A stretch of 64,000 bases of DNA from Oceanococcus sp041619555 (GTDB lineage: Bacteria; Pseudomonadota; Gammaproteobacteria; Nevskiales; Oceanococcaceae): positions 25,537 to 89,536 of the forward strand of contig JBFKDQ010000008.1 in assembly GCA_041619555.1 (NCBI GenBank), given 5' to 3'. A program made the position numbers and the translations under genes. Positions 51,746 to 60,696 of this stretch are shown piece after piece. The notes beneath the pieces were generated by a model, which saw only the letters and a program-made list of their open reading frames with translations, had not been told where the DNA came from and did no database searches. Each line of letters starts with the position of its first letter. Within the stretch, counting starts at the first letter, position 1.

Positions 51746-54724
51746 ATGAAGAAACGGCGCGACGCCCACCCCAAGCCGCAGTCCGCCCCCCCGGAACTGG
51801 CGCAAGCCGCAAAGCTCTACGGCCAGGGACGCCACAGAGAAGCCCTGGCGCAGGTCGAAAAAATCCTTGCCAGGCAAGCCGACAATGCGCAGGCCTGGAA
51901 TCTCGCCGGCGCCGCCGCACTAGCGCTTGGGGCGGTAGAGGATGCCACCTTGTTCTGGAAATCCGCGATCGAGCGACAGCCGAATTACGCCGAAGCCCAT
52001 TACAACCTTGGTGTCCTGCATTACCAGCAGCAACGCTGGGAAGAAGCCGAACGCGCTTTTCGCCACACCCTGAAGCTCCAGCCGGGCAATGCCCAGGCGC
52101 AGAACAATCTTGGCGCGGTCTTGCAAAGTTGCGGGCACATCGACGAAGCCGAAACCCTGTATCGCGAGGCGCTGACCAAGACTCCTGGCAACGCCGATGC
52201 ACTGAACAATCTGGCTGTGCTGCTGCTGGACCGGCAGGACAATGCAGAGGCCGAACAACTCCTGCGCCGAGCGGTCAGCAGCCAACCGCGACATGCCAGC
52301 GCGCTGGCCAATCTGGGGCGCAGCCTGGCGCGCCGACAGGCCAATGACGAGGCCGAAAAGTTCTACCGGCGAGCGCTCGAAACCGACCCCCAGCATGCGG
52401 ATGCGCAATGGTGCCTCAGCCTGCTTCTGCTCGGCCGCGGTGACTATGCCGCAGGCTGGCCCCTGTACGAAGCGCGCTATGCCGCCGGCAAAACCCACCG
52501 CAATGTCATCCCGCCCCGCCTGAATTTTCCGCAATGGCGGGGCGAGGACCTGCAGGGGCGCTCCATCCTGATCTGGTATGAACAGGGCTATGGCGACATG
52601 ATCCAGTTCTGCCGCCTGGCGCGGGCACTCAAAGCCCGTGGTGTCACCGAACTTGGCCTGGTCTGCCAGCGCCCCCTGATCCCGCTGCTCGAGACTCTGG
52701 ATGGCATCGACACCCTGTATCCGGCAGAAACCACCCAGCGCATTCCGGACCATGATTTCTGGAGCTTTCCGCTCAGCCTGCCGTTGCACCTCAAGCTGGA
52801 AGCTGACCGGATCCCGGCTGAATTGCCTTATCTGTTTCCCCGCCAGGACCGCCTGCAGGCTTGGCAGGTACGACTACAGGCCGGCGGCGTTGAAGCTGCG
52901 GATGCAACACTGAGGGTGGGTCTGGCCTGGCAGGGCAACCCCGGCCACCGCAATGATGTGAATCGCTCGCTACCAGGCATCGAATCCCTGGCCCCGCTTT
53001 GGCAAGGCGGCAAGATCCACTTCGTCAGCCTGCAGATCGGGCACACGGGTGGGTTTCCCGCGAACCAGCCCCTGCTTGATCTCGGCAGCGAGATTCGCGA
53101 TTTCGGTGACAGCGCGGCCATCATCAGCCAGCTTGATCTGGTGATCTGCGTCGATACCGCCATTGCCCACCTCACCGGCGCGCTGGGCAAACCCTGCTGG
53201 CTTCTGCTGCCTTACCTGGAAACCGACTGGCGCTGGCTGCAAAGCGGCGATGAATCCCCTTGGTACCCCGGGGTGATGCATCTCTATCGTCAGACCACGC
53301 CGGGCGACTGGGGCGGCCCGATCATGGCCCTGGCGCAGGAACTTGCCCGGCTGGCGGCGGCGCCGCCACGGAGGACAGCCGCGAGCACTCAGACCGTATC
53401 CGGCATCCAAACCGCTGACAGCGGCCCCACCGATCTGCTGCGCTGGCAGGATGAGCAGGGCCTGGACCCCGCCTGGGCCGCACGCTCCCGTATGGCCGCC
53501 GACCTGATCCCGGCTGGAGCCCGGGTGCTGGACCTGGGCTGCGGCGCGATGCACCTGGAAGCCAGTCTGCCCTGGGGCTGCGAATATCAGCCGCTGGATG
53601 TGGTGGCGCGCGATGCCAGAACCCTGGTCTGCGACCTGAATCAGCAGACGCCGCCAGAAAGCGCACTGCGGTCAGCCGATTTCGTCACCATGATGGGCGT
53701 GCTCGAGTATCTGCAAGCACCCGATGCGCTGATGAAGACGCTGGCAGCTGCCGGCAAGCCGCTGCTGTGCAGCTATTGCGCCAGCGATCAGACCGGCGGC
53801 CTGGATCGCCCTGCCCTCGGCTGGGTCAATGCATTCAGCCATAATGAACTCATCCGTTGCGCAGAGAGCGCCGGCTATGCCCTGCAGCACAAGCTTGATG
53901 TCGACGGCCTGCAAAGCCTCTATCTGTTCCACCCCGCCAGCCCCATGGTGGCCCCGCAGACCAGGCGAGTTCATGTTCTGTCCTTTCAACGCAGCAACAA
54001 TTTCGGTGATCGTCTGGGCTATCATCTGCTGAACCAGATCCTGCCGTCTCATGCGATCGTCAGCTGGGGTGATCTGCGCCCCCTGCAAGCACCGCCCGAC
54101 GACTGCGACCTGCTGATCCTGGGGATCGGCAACAGCTTGTTTGGAGACCTGCTGAACGAGGATCTGCTCGCCCTGGTCGAGCGCATTCCGACCATCGGCA
54201 TTTTCGGCACCCAGTATCGGCAGGCCTGGCCCGCGCAGCACCTCCATGCGCTGCTGGATCGTTTGCTGTACTGGCATGCCCGCTACGAGGAAGATCTGCT
54301 GATTTACGGTCGCGGGCGCCAGAATACCTCCCACCTCGGCGACTGGCTGATCGACGCGTTCCCGCTGGCCAAGGCCGCAATGGACAAGACCCTGGTGATC
54401 AATGCCGAGCTCGCGGCAGAACCCGCTCTCGACCGGGTGATCCAGCATATTCAGGCCCATCGCCAGGTCTATTCCACTCGCCTGCACCCCTTGCTGTGTG
54501 CGCTGACCAGTGCCGAGGTGGTGGCCTACAAGGAACAGCGGGAGTACAGCGGCAGCGATCAGGTCTCCGGTAAATTCCGCTCCTTGCTGATCGACGTCTT
54601 CGGCCGCAGTTACGCCGAGGACCAGCAATGGACGGTGGAACGCGACGCGGTGGCGCGCTACAAGCAGCAGGTCGCGAGCAGGATCTCAGCCTTGCAACGC
54701 CAACTGCAGCAGCAACTGGGCTGA
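51746..54724 (+). CDS. Four-part fusion: TPR - GT9-like - methyltransferase-like - polysaccharide pyruvyltransferase-like
   Basis: The 992-residue product has four visible regions. Residues ~18-235 are six or so TPR units (EAHYNLGVLHYQQQRWEEA, QAQNNLGAVLQSCGHIDEA, DALNNLAVLLLDRQDNAEA). Residues ~255-545 resemble a GT9/heptosyltransferase-like fold (LIWYEQGYGDMIQFCRLA, VGLAWQGNPGHRNDVNRSLP, LVICVDTAIAHLTGALGKP). Residues ~585-735 resemble an SAM methyltransferase (ARVLDLGCGAM, VTMMGVLEYLQ). Residues ~750-990 resemble a polysaccharide pyruvyltransferase (LSFQRSNNFGDRLGYHLLN, VYSTRLHPLLCALTSAEVVA). It follows the heptose genes and probably modifies a surface glycan; the product is unknown. There is no signal peptide. 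Confidence 0.82.
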   Translation: MKKRRDAHPKPQSAPPELAQAAKLYGQGRHREALAQVEKILARQADNAQAWNLAGAAALALGAVEDATLFWKSAIERQPNYAEAHYNLGVLHYQQQRWEEAERAFRHTLKLQPGNAQAQNNLGAVLQSCGHIDEAETLYREALTKTPGNADALNNLAVLLLDRQDNAEAEQLLRRAVSSQPRHASALANLGRSLARRQANDEAEKFYRRALETDPQHADAQWCLSLLLLGRGDYAAGWPLYEARYAAGKTHRNVIPPRLNFPQWRGEDLQGRSILIWYEQGYGDMIQFCRLARALKARGVTELGLVCQRPLIPLLETLDGIDTLYPAETTQRIPDHDFWSFPLSLPLHLKLEADRIPAELPYLFPRQDRLQAWQVRLQAGGVEAADATLRVGLAWQGNPGHRNDVNRSLPGIESLAPLWQGGKIHFVSLQIGHTGGFPANQPLLDLGSEIRDFGDSAAIISQLDLVICVDTAIAHLTGALGKPCWLLLPYLETDWRWLQSGDESPWYPGVMHLYRQTTPGDWGGPIMALAQELARLAAAPPRRTAASTQTVSGIQTADSGPTDLLRWQDEQGLDPAWAARSRMAADLIPAGARVLDLGCGAMHLEASLPWGCEYQPLDVVARDARTLVCDLNQQTPPESALRSADFVTMMGVLEYLQAPDALMKTLAAAGKPLLCSYCASDQTGGLDRPALGWVNAFSHNELIRCAESAGYALQHKLDVDGLQSLYLFHPASPMVAPQTRRVHVLSFQRSNNFGDRLGYHLLNQILPSHAIVSWGDLRPLQAPPDDCDLLILGIGNSLFGDLLNEDLLALVERIPTIGIFGTQYRQAWPAQHLHALLDRLLYWHARYEEDLLIYGRGRQNTSHLGDWLIDAFPLAKAAMDKTLVINAELAAEPALDRVIQHIQAHRQVYSTRLHPLLCALTSAEVVAYKEQREYSGSDQVSGKFRSLLIDVFGRSYAEDQQWTVERDAVARYKQQVASRISALQRQLQQQLG

Positions 54725-54757
54725 TCGATAGGCTCCAGGCCATGACGACCTTCTCGC

Positions 54758-56248
54758 ATGCTCCCCTCGGAAGCGATGCTTTGCGGGCGCGCCGGCGCAT
54801 GGCAAGCTGCCGAGATGCCAAGAACGCCGCTGTTCAACCGTGACCTCGCCACCGAGCATCCGCAGATGGCGAATTTCATCGCCACCTTGCGACAGGGCCG
54901 CTATCTGCAAAGCATGCCGCCGGCCGCCCTGCAAACGGTCCTGCGCCAGGGCGAACTGATCGAACTGCAGGCACAGGAAGCCCTGATCCGGCAGCACGAT
55001 GCTTCGGCACCGGAAATGTACCTGCTGATTGAAGGTTCTCTGGCGGTGATCACGGACGGAAGATTCATTCTGCGACTGGACCGTCCCGGCGATGTGGCCG
55101 GTGAGCTGTCGGTCATCAGTTCCACCCCACGCTCAGCCAGCGTGATCGCGGAAACCCCCTGCCGTCTGATCGCTTTCGCGCAGCAGGTCTTCGCTGTCGA
55201 CGAAGGGGCTCAACAGGTTCCGGCATTCTATTACCTGTTCGCCCATGTGATGGCCGAGAAACTGCGTCAGACCACCACCCAGTCGCTGCTGCGCCGGGAC
55301 CCCCGTGTGGCCGACAAGCGACCTGCCCGAGTGGCCTTGATTCTGCTGCAAGCGAGCCGCCGCAGCCGACTCAAGCAGTGGCTGCGAGAGATCTGGCCGC
55401 AGGCGACCAGCCTGGAGTTTTCCGCCAAGCGCTTCCTGGCCCAGGGCGCCGACCAGCACTTTGAACTGCTCGTCACCGACCTCGGCGCGATGGCGCCGCA
55501 GAGGCCGGCAACGGCGGAACTGCATCGCCTCCTGCGAACACTCGCCGCCCATCCCGCGCCGTGCATCGTGATGGGCGGCTTCTGCAACCAGACCGACAAC
55601 CGCCAGTTGCTGATCGATTACGGCATAGACGAATTCCTGCGCGAACCGGTGGCACAACCCGACCTGCGGCGTGCGGTACAGGGATTCCGCCGCCAGCTGG
55701 ACCAGTTCCGCCAGCTTGATGAGATCGAACAGCAGGCCGATGTGGATGCGCTGACCGGTCTGGCAACCCGACGACGCATGCAGCATTTCATCGAGACTTT
55801 GAGCGCTGGCGCCGCCGATACCGGCGCGCCGTTTGCCTTGCTGATTTCCGATATCGACCATTTCAAGCGATTCAATGATTCTCGCGGCCATCTCGTCGGT
55901 GATCAGGCACTGGCTGAGGTTGCGCAGACCATCCTTGCGCACCTGCGTCAGGGTGACCTGGCGGTGCGCTACGGTGGCGATGAGTTCGTGATGATCCTGC
56001 CCGGCTGCGATACCGAGGCGGCACTTCTTGTCGCCGACAAGCTCCGCCGCGAAGTCGCCGCCGGCGCCGCCGCGCGGCTCAACGCCGATGCGCCGGAGGG
56101 CTTGACCACAGCGCTCACCATCACCCTGGGCATCGCCGTCTATCCCCGCGATGGCATCGAATTCGAGCACCTGATGGAGATAGCGGACCGGCGGCTGTAT
56201 CGTGGCAAAGACGGCGGCCGCAATCGGGTGATCAGCGGCAAGAATTGA
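54758..56248 (+). CDS. Cyclic-nucleotide-binding domain fused to diguanylate cyclase (GGDEF)
   Basis: The longest form is 496 residues. A CRP-like domain (about 40-160) keeps the phosphate-binding cassette GELSVISSTPRSASV with Glu and Arg. A middle region (about 195-310) looks like a degenerate receiver fold (LLVTDLGAMAP, PCIVMGGF). The C-terminal GGDEF domain (about 340-496) has DALTGLATRRRM, SDIDHFKRFND, intact YGGDEFVMI and the inhibitory RxxD site (RQGD) five residues before it. It should make cyclic di-GMP under control of a cyclic nucleotide. The start is uncertain: ATGs at 54758, 54776 and 54815 all fit and none has a good ribosome-binding site. Confidence 0.88.
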   Translation: MLPSEAMLCGRAGAWQAAEMPRTPLFNRDLATEHPQMANFIATLRQGRYLQSMPPAALQTVLRQGELIELQAQEALIRQHDASAPEMYLLIEGSLAVITDGRFILRLDRPGDVAGELSVISSTPRSASVIAETPCRLIAFAQQVFAVDEGAQQVPAFYYLFAHVMAEKLRQTTTQSLLRRDPRVADKRPARVALILLQASRRSRLKQWLREIWPQATSLEFSAKRFLAQGADQHFELLVTDLGAMAPQRPATAELHRLLRTLAAHPAPCIVMGGFCNQTDNRQLLIDYGIDEFLREPVAQPDLRRAVQGFRRQLDQFRQLDEIEQQADVDALTGLATRRRMQHFIETLSAGAADTGAPFALLISDIDHFKRFNDSRGHLVGDQALAEVAQTILAHLRQGDLAVRYGGDEFVMILPGCDTEAALLVADKLRREVAAGAAARLNADAPEGLTTALTITLGIAVYPRDGIEFEHLMEIADRRLYRGKDGGRNRVISGKN

Positions 56249-56345
56249 ACAATTGCATCAACAGGCGCACCCGACTGAGTCGGCTGCGGGCCGATGTGAT
56301 CCGCTCGACCGGCCTACCGCAATGGCGGTCAATCGCGGAGAAATT

Positions 56346-57530
56346 TCAGGCCTCCGCTTCCTGCATGAAACACCGAAAGGCGACTTCCTCGATCGCGAAG
56401 GCCGCATCACCATACTGATCAAAGCACGCGGCGCCATGACGAATCACAAGAATGGAACTCCGCTCCTGCAGGCCACAACGCAATCCCTCCACCAGGTTAG
56501 CGATGCGCTCGCTCCATTGCCTCTCGTCAATCTCTTCGCGGCTCCAGAGCAGGAAACTGTCCTCGCCTTTGACGCCAATGGACAGATCTCCGACGCCGGT
56601 ACTCAGCAACAGATTACTCAGCTCCTGCCGCGCATTCTGGAACGCCGATTCACCGCCCGCTTGACGCACGGCTTCGCCGTTGCTGATCAGAATTTCGGCC
56701 AATGCGGTCCGCGGCCCGGAAACCAGCGCAAGCTGGATCGCAGCCCGCGCCGCTTCTTCCTTCAGGATGCCCGTCGTCGCATCGACCAGGCGATGTCGAT
56801 GCGCATCCATCGCGTCCATCCTGGCCTGAGCATTGGCCTGGGCCAGATACAGAATTCCGGCGCGCTGGATCTTGATATGCAGTTCGAGCATCAGGTACGC
56901 CAGCGGACAGAGCACGCCAACCGTGACCAGCGACAGGACCATGCCGTATACGGTGCTCGCAGTTTGCCAATTCAGCACGGCATGGACGCCGGCCACCAGG
57001 CCCAGACCGATGATGCTTGCCCAGACCACCTGGCGCGCATGATGTGGCATCAGAAAGGCCCGGATGACAATGATAAAAACCGGCAACACCGGCAGAAGCA
57101 GCGGTGAGATACCGCTGAGAATGATGTTCTTTTCCGGGCCGAACAGGAAATATGCCAGCATGCTGATGACCAGAACGGCCTGATTGATGATCCAGGCATG
57201 GATCACCTGATAGACGTAGCGCGACGGCAGAAAATGCATCAGCACCGGATAGCCGGCCTGGAACCCGACAAAGGACCAGATCACCATCAGGGCGGTGGAG
57301 GGAATGTCCCGGGCATGCTGAACCACCAGGGTGATCACCACACCCAGCACGGTTAGCCCCCAGGCCGCAGAGATTGCGATCCTGCGATGATCCTCGAGGG
57401 CTCGTGCCATCGCCGCCATGGCGATCCGCCGAACTTCCTGCTGCGGCACCTGATCCCAGGCGAAAGAGCCCTCACCGGCGACGCCAAAGCCAAGCTGTGC
57501 CGTGCGAGCTTTGACGGTTTTGTCTATCAC
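56346..57530 (-). CDS. Six-helix membrane protein with degenerate GGDEF-like domain
   Basis: The 394-residue product has about six membrane helices (residues ~55-225; for example WGLTVLGVVITLVV, IINQAVLVISMLAYFLFG, GMVLSLVTVGVLCPLAYLML) followed by a cytoplasmic domain. That domain keeps the outline of a GGDEF fold (VDATTGILKEEAARAAI in place of DALTGLxNR) but reads KGEDSFLLW where GGDEF should be and lacks the metal aspartates, so it is probably a non-catalytic sensor or partner. The GTG at 57530 is chosen because GGGGGAG lies 7 bases upstream; an upstream TTG is less likely. It opposes the PAS-PP2C gene. Confidence 0.72.
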   Translation of the reverse strand: MIDKTVKARTAQLGFGVAGEGSFAWDQVPQQEVRRIAMAAMARALEDHRRIAISAAWGLTVLGVVITLVVQHARDIPSTALMVIWSFVGFQAGYPVLMHFLPSRYVYQVIHAWIINQAVLVISMLAYFLFGPEKNIILSGISPLLLPVLPVFIIVIRAFLMPHHARQVVWASIIGLGLVAGVHAVLNWQTASTVYGMVLSLVTVGVLCPLAYLMLELHIKIQRAGILYLAQANAQARMDAMDAHRHRLVDATTGILKEEAARAAIQLALVSGPRTALAEILISNGEAVRQAGGESAFQNARQELSNLLLSTGVGDLSIGVKGEDSFLLWSREEIDERQWSERIANLVEGLRCGLQERSSILVIRHGAACFDQYGDAAFAIEEVAFRCFMQEAEA

Positions 57531-57783
57531 TGCGATGCTCCCCCATAGCGCGATCCAAAGCTTGGGCCGCAAGGAACGGCCGTTCCCGCTGTCTGAAGCA
57601 GCGTCGTCTCGGAGCGACCTGCGACCTTCGCAACCTTGTACCTTAGCGCATCTGTCGGGAAAAGTGGCCGGGCTGGCAGGCCCGCGACAGCCCGTAAGCC
57701 CAGACAGAACGGTAAATGACCCGCAGCACTCGACCTCGAAGACCGGAAATGACGCGCCCGCTCGGTGGCCTCACAATACGCGG

Positions 57784-58917
57784 GTGAATTATCGCGACCT
57801 CATACCCGCCTCAGCCACGGATGACGACCTGGTCTGGATTCTGGATGACCAGCTCAAGCTGGTCTGGGCCAATGCCGCCTGGCAGGACTTCGCGCGGGCC
57901 AATCGGGGCGAGGACATCGCCCATCCCGAAAATCAGAAGTTGAATCTGCTGGACCATCTCAGCGGCAGTCAGCGCGAGCGCTGGAAGTCGATCAGCACCA
58001 TGTTGCTCGACGGGCGTCTGAAACGACATGAGGAGGAATTCATCTGTCCGGCTCCTGCACAGCGGCGTCAATACCACCTCAGCGTCTACCCGATCCCGAA
58101 TGCCTCGGGACGTTCCACCTGGCTGGTGCACCACTCCCGTCTCCTGCCGGACAACAGAACACCGCCTGGCCGCCTGGCCTGGCAGGCTCCCGGCATGGAA
58201 GGCAGCGAGGTCAACGCCCGGTCGTATCAACGGCAGGTGATGGACCGGCAGTTCAGCCTGCAATATGTCCAGGTCGCCTGCGATGTCCAGCCTCTGCAAG
58301 ACATTGGCGGCGATGTGCTGTGGCACCACGAATATGCCAATGGTCAGGTCGACTTCCTGATCGCAGACGTCATGGGGCATGGCGAGACAGCGGCCCGCAT
58401 CGCCAACAGAATCCTGCTGCTGCTCGACACCCTCACGCGCCTGCAGACACCGCCGGCGCAACTGATTGCCTCGCTCAATCGCGCCATGCTCGATCCACCA
58501 TCGGCGCGGGTGACCTACGCCACCGGCATCCTGCTGCGGCTCACACCACAATCAGAACAGATCGAAATCATCAGTTTCGGTCACGCTGCGCCGATTTTCT
58601 CCCGCGGCGGCGTATTGCAACTGGAGCATGGTCCACCGGTGGGCCTGAGCGACGCCTTTGTGGCCTGGTCGCCCCAGGTGCTGAGCTTGCGCGATCTTGG
58701 CGATCGTTGCCTGCTGTATTCCGACGGTGTCACCGAGCAATTTGATCCCGCCGGTGAAATGTACGGCAGGGAGCGCCTTGCCAGAAGCTTTGCCCGCAGT
58801 CTTGACCTGCCCCTCGGGCAGGCACTGGCCCACCTCAACAGCGACCTGCAAACCCATCGTGGCGATGCCCTCGTGAAAGACGATCGTCTGCTCTGTCTGC
58901 TTCAGTGCAACATCTGA
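57784..58917 (+). CDS. PAS-domain PP2C-type (SpoIIE) serine phosphatase
   Basis: From this GTG the product is 377 residues. A short PAS region (DDDLVWILDDQLKLVWANA through YHLSVYPIPNASG) is followed by a SpoIIE/PP2C catalytic domain with metal aspartates in LQDIGGDVLWH, LIADVMGHGETAARIA and LLYSDGVTEQF. Such enzymes dephosphorylate anti-anti-sigma or similar regulators. No STAS partner lies in the window. The frame is open upstream to 57502, but it there overlaps the divergent gene; the true start is uncertain. It ends 26 bases before the converging CNNM-like gene. Confidence 0.83.
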   Translation: MNYRDLIPASATDDDLVWILDDQLKLVWANAAWQDFARANRGEDIAHPENQKLNLLDHLSGSQRERWKSISTMLLDGRLKRHEEEFICPAPAQRRQYHLSVYPIPNASGRSTWLVHHSRLLPDNRTPPGRLAWQAPGMEGSEVNARSYQRQVMDRQFSLQYVQVACDVQPLQDIGGDVLWHHEYANGQVDFLIADVMGHGETAARIANRILLLLDTLTRLQTPPAQLIASLNRAMLDPPSARVTYATGILLRLTPQSEQIEIISFGHAAPIFSRGGVLQLEHGPPVGLSDAFVAWSPQVLSLRDLGDRCLLYSDGVTEQFDPAGEMYGRERLARSFARSLDLPLGQALAHLNSDLQTHRGDALVKDDRLLCLLQCNI

Positions 58918-58943
58918 GTCGACCCCCAGCCTGAGTCAGACCT

Positions 58944-59954
58944 TCAGGCCTGGCGTCGCAATCCCCGCAACAACTCGGCGAGGATATCGGCCCCGGTAAT
59001 CACCCGCCGGTCTGCCGGGTCCCAGATCAGCGCCACATCCTTGTCGATTGTCACCGCGCCCTGCTCAACCCGGCGCTCGTTCATGTGGGCCATGACCTCA
59101 CCAAATGGCAGTTGGGCATCCCGAATGATCAGCGGACGATGACAGTAGCTGGCCAGGGCCAGCGGCCGAACCGCGAACACCGCATCGCGCAGCAATCGGT
59201 TGGCGTCGAGCACGAAGACGGGCTGCCCCAGGATGCCGGTCAAGATGACCCATTTCATCCCGCTGGCTGCAATTTGCCGCATCAGGGGATCGGTGACAGC
59301 GCAGTGAGGCAGGTCCGCTTCATCCCGCATCTGGGGCAGCGCAATCATGCTGGCGGGATTGATGCGCTGTCCCTTGTCTTTGGCCAGTTGATCGTCAAGA
59401 TCGATAAAATTGAGCGCGCCGCGGCCTTCCAGCGGCGCAATCTCGGCATCGCCTTGCTGCACATGGCTGAGGATCATCTGTCGCAAGGTTTTTTCCTTCA
59501 GGTATTCGATCGATTCACGCCCCAGCCAAAGATCGAGCATGCGCGCCGATGGCCTGGCCACCGGCCATAACAGCACCTGATACATACGCAGCAGCGGCGC
59601 GAGTCGCGCGGCCACCGCCAGAGCACGGCGGGAGAAATCGGCTTGCGGACAGATCTCGCCAATGAACGTGATCAGAACGGTGGAAAATACAAACGCCATT
59701 ACCCCGCTCATCACCGAGTTGGAAAGCAGCGCGAGCAAGGTATTCACCGCGACATTGCCCCACAGGATCGTAGTCAGGAGAAAGTTGGCGTCACGTCGCA
59801 GCGCAAGCACGACTTTCGCTCGCGGATTGTGCTGCGCCTCAGCCTCAAGACGTAAGCGCGAGATATTGAAGAACGCCAGGTTCAGTCCGGAAAACATCGC
59901 GGACTGCGACAGGCACAGCGCGATCCCGAACCAGATCAGGCCTTCCTCTGCCAT
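58944..59954 (-). CDS. DUF21/CNNM-type membrane protein (CorC/HlyC family)
   Basis: The 336-residue product has the DUF21 membrane domain (about 1-180): FGIALCLSQSAMFSGLNLAFFNI, read as LCLSQSAMFSGLNLAFF, then LTTILWGNVAVNTLLALLS, VFSTVLITFIGEICPQ and ALAVAARLAPLL, as in CNNM/CorB magnesium exporters. The C-terminal part (~190-336) holds two weak CBS-like repeats (MIALPQMRDEADLPHCAVTD, FVLDANRLLRDAV). The acidic FIGEICPQ near helix four is a family hallmark. The ATG has AGGAG about 7 bases upstream. Role: divalent-cation (magnesium or cobalt) transport, inferred from family. Confidence 0.86.
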   Translation of the reverse strand: MAEEGLIWFGIALCLSQSAMFSGLNLAFFNISRLRLEAEAQHNPRAKVVLALRRDANFLLTTILWGNVAVNTLLALLSNSVMSGVMAFVFSTVLITFIGEICPQADFSRRALAVAARLAPLLRMYQVLLWPVARPSARMLDLWLGRESIEYLKEKTLRQMILSHVQQGDAEIAPLEGRGALNFIDLDDQLAKDKGQRINPASMIALPQMRDEADLPHCAVTDPLMRQIAASGMKWVILTGILGQPVFVLDANRLLRDAVFAVRPLALASYCHRPLIIRDAQLPFGEVMAHMNERRVEQGAVTIDKDVALIWDPADRRVITGADILAELLRGLRRQA

Positions 59955-60003
59955 TCAGATCTCCTGTTTGCCACTCGGCGACCGAACCGACGCCATGCCG
60001 CAC

Positions 60004-60696
60004 TCACGGTGTCCAGTACACCACGGGCGCCTGTTTGAATTTCTGCCACAACAGCCGCACGGGCATTTCCAGGGGATCAGCGCCCTGCAATGCGCGCTGG
60101 AGCACCTGGCGCTTGTCTTCGCCCTGCAACTGCAGCGCGCACCAGCGACAGGGCGCCAGTGCCGCCAGACTCAGGCTGATCCTGGCCTGGGTCTGGCTCG
60201 GCGGATTCAGCGCCAGACAGGGCGCCGCGGTCGCCAGCGCAGCGGCCAGTTCAGGCGCATCCGGAAACCAGGACGCGGTATGGCCATCCAGCCCCATGCC
60301 CAGTAACACCACGTCAATCGGTTGCGGCAAGGCTCGCAGACGTTGCTCGCATTCAGCCACGCCCTGCTCCGGCGTTGGCGCCGGCGTCTTCAGCCCGATC
60401 AGCTTCGCTGCGGCCGCCTGCCCCTGTAACAGATGCCGTCGTACCATGGCTTCGTTGGACGCCGGGTCGTCCATCGCGACCCAGCGTTCATCCGCCAGCG
60501 TGAGCTGGACGCGCGACCAGTCGAGTGGCTCGGCCGCCAACTGCATGAACAGGGCTTGCGGCGTACGCCCGCCCGACACCCCAAGGCTCGCTGAGGGGCG
60601 CGCGGCCAGGGCCAGACGCAGGCGGCTGGCCACCTCGGCGGCCAGCGCTCGGGCCAGCTCATCGGCACGCCCATAACTGCGCAGATCAGGCGTCAT
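60004..60696 (-). CDS. pgl: 6-phosphogluconolactonase
   Basis: Pgl hydrolyses 6-phosphogluconolactone to 6-phosphogluconate. The 230-residue product has LGVSGGRTPQALFMQLA, QLTLADERWVAMDDPASNEA and LLGMGLDGHTASWFP, the sugar-phosphate isomerase-type core of the DevB/SolA family. The ATG at 60696 has GGAG 7 bases upstream and overlaps the zwf stop by 11 bases, so translation is coupled to zwf. The frame is open upstream but inside zwf. Confidence 0.94.
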   Translation of the reverse strand: MTPDLRSYGRADELARALAAEVASRLRLALAARPSASLGVSGGRTPQALFMQLAAEPLDWSRVQLTLADERWVAMDDPASNEAMVRRHLLQGQAAAAKLIGLKTPAPTPEQGVAECEQRLRALPQPIDVVLLGMGLDGHTASWFPDAPELAAALATAAPCLALNPPSQTQARISLSLAALAPCRWCALQLQGEDKRQVLQRALQGADPLEMPVRLLWQKFKQAPVVYWTP

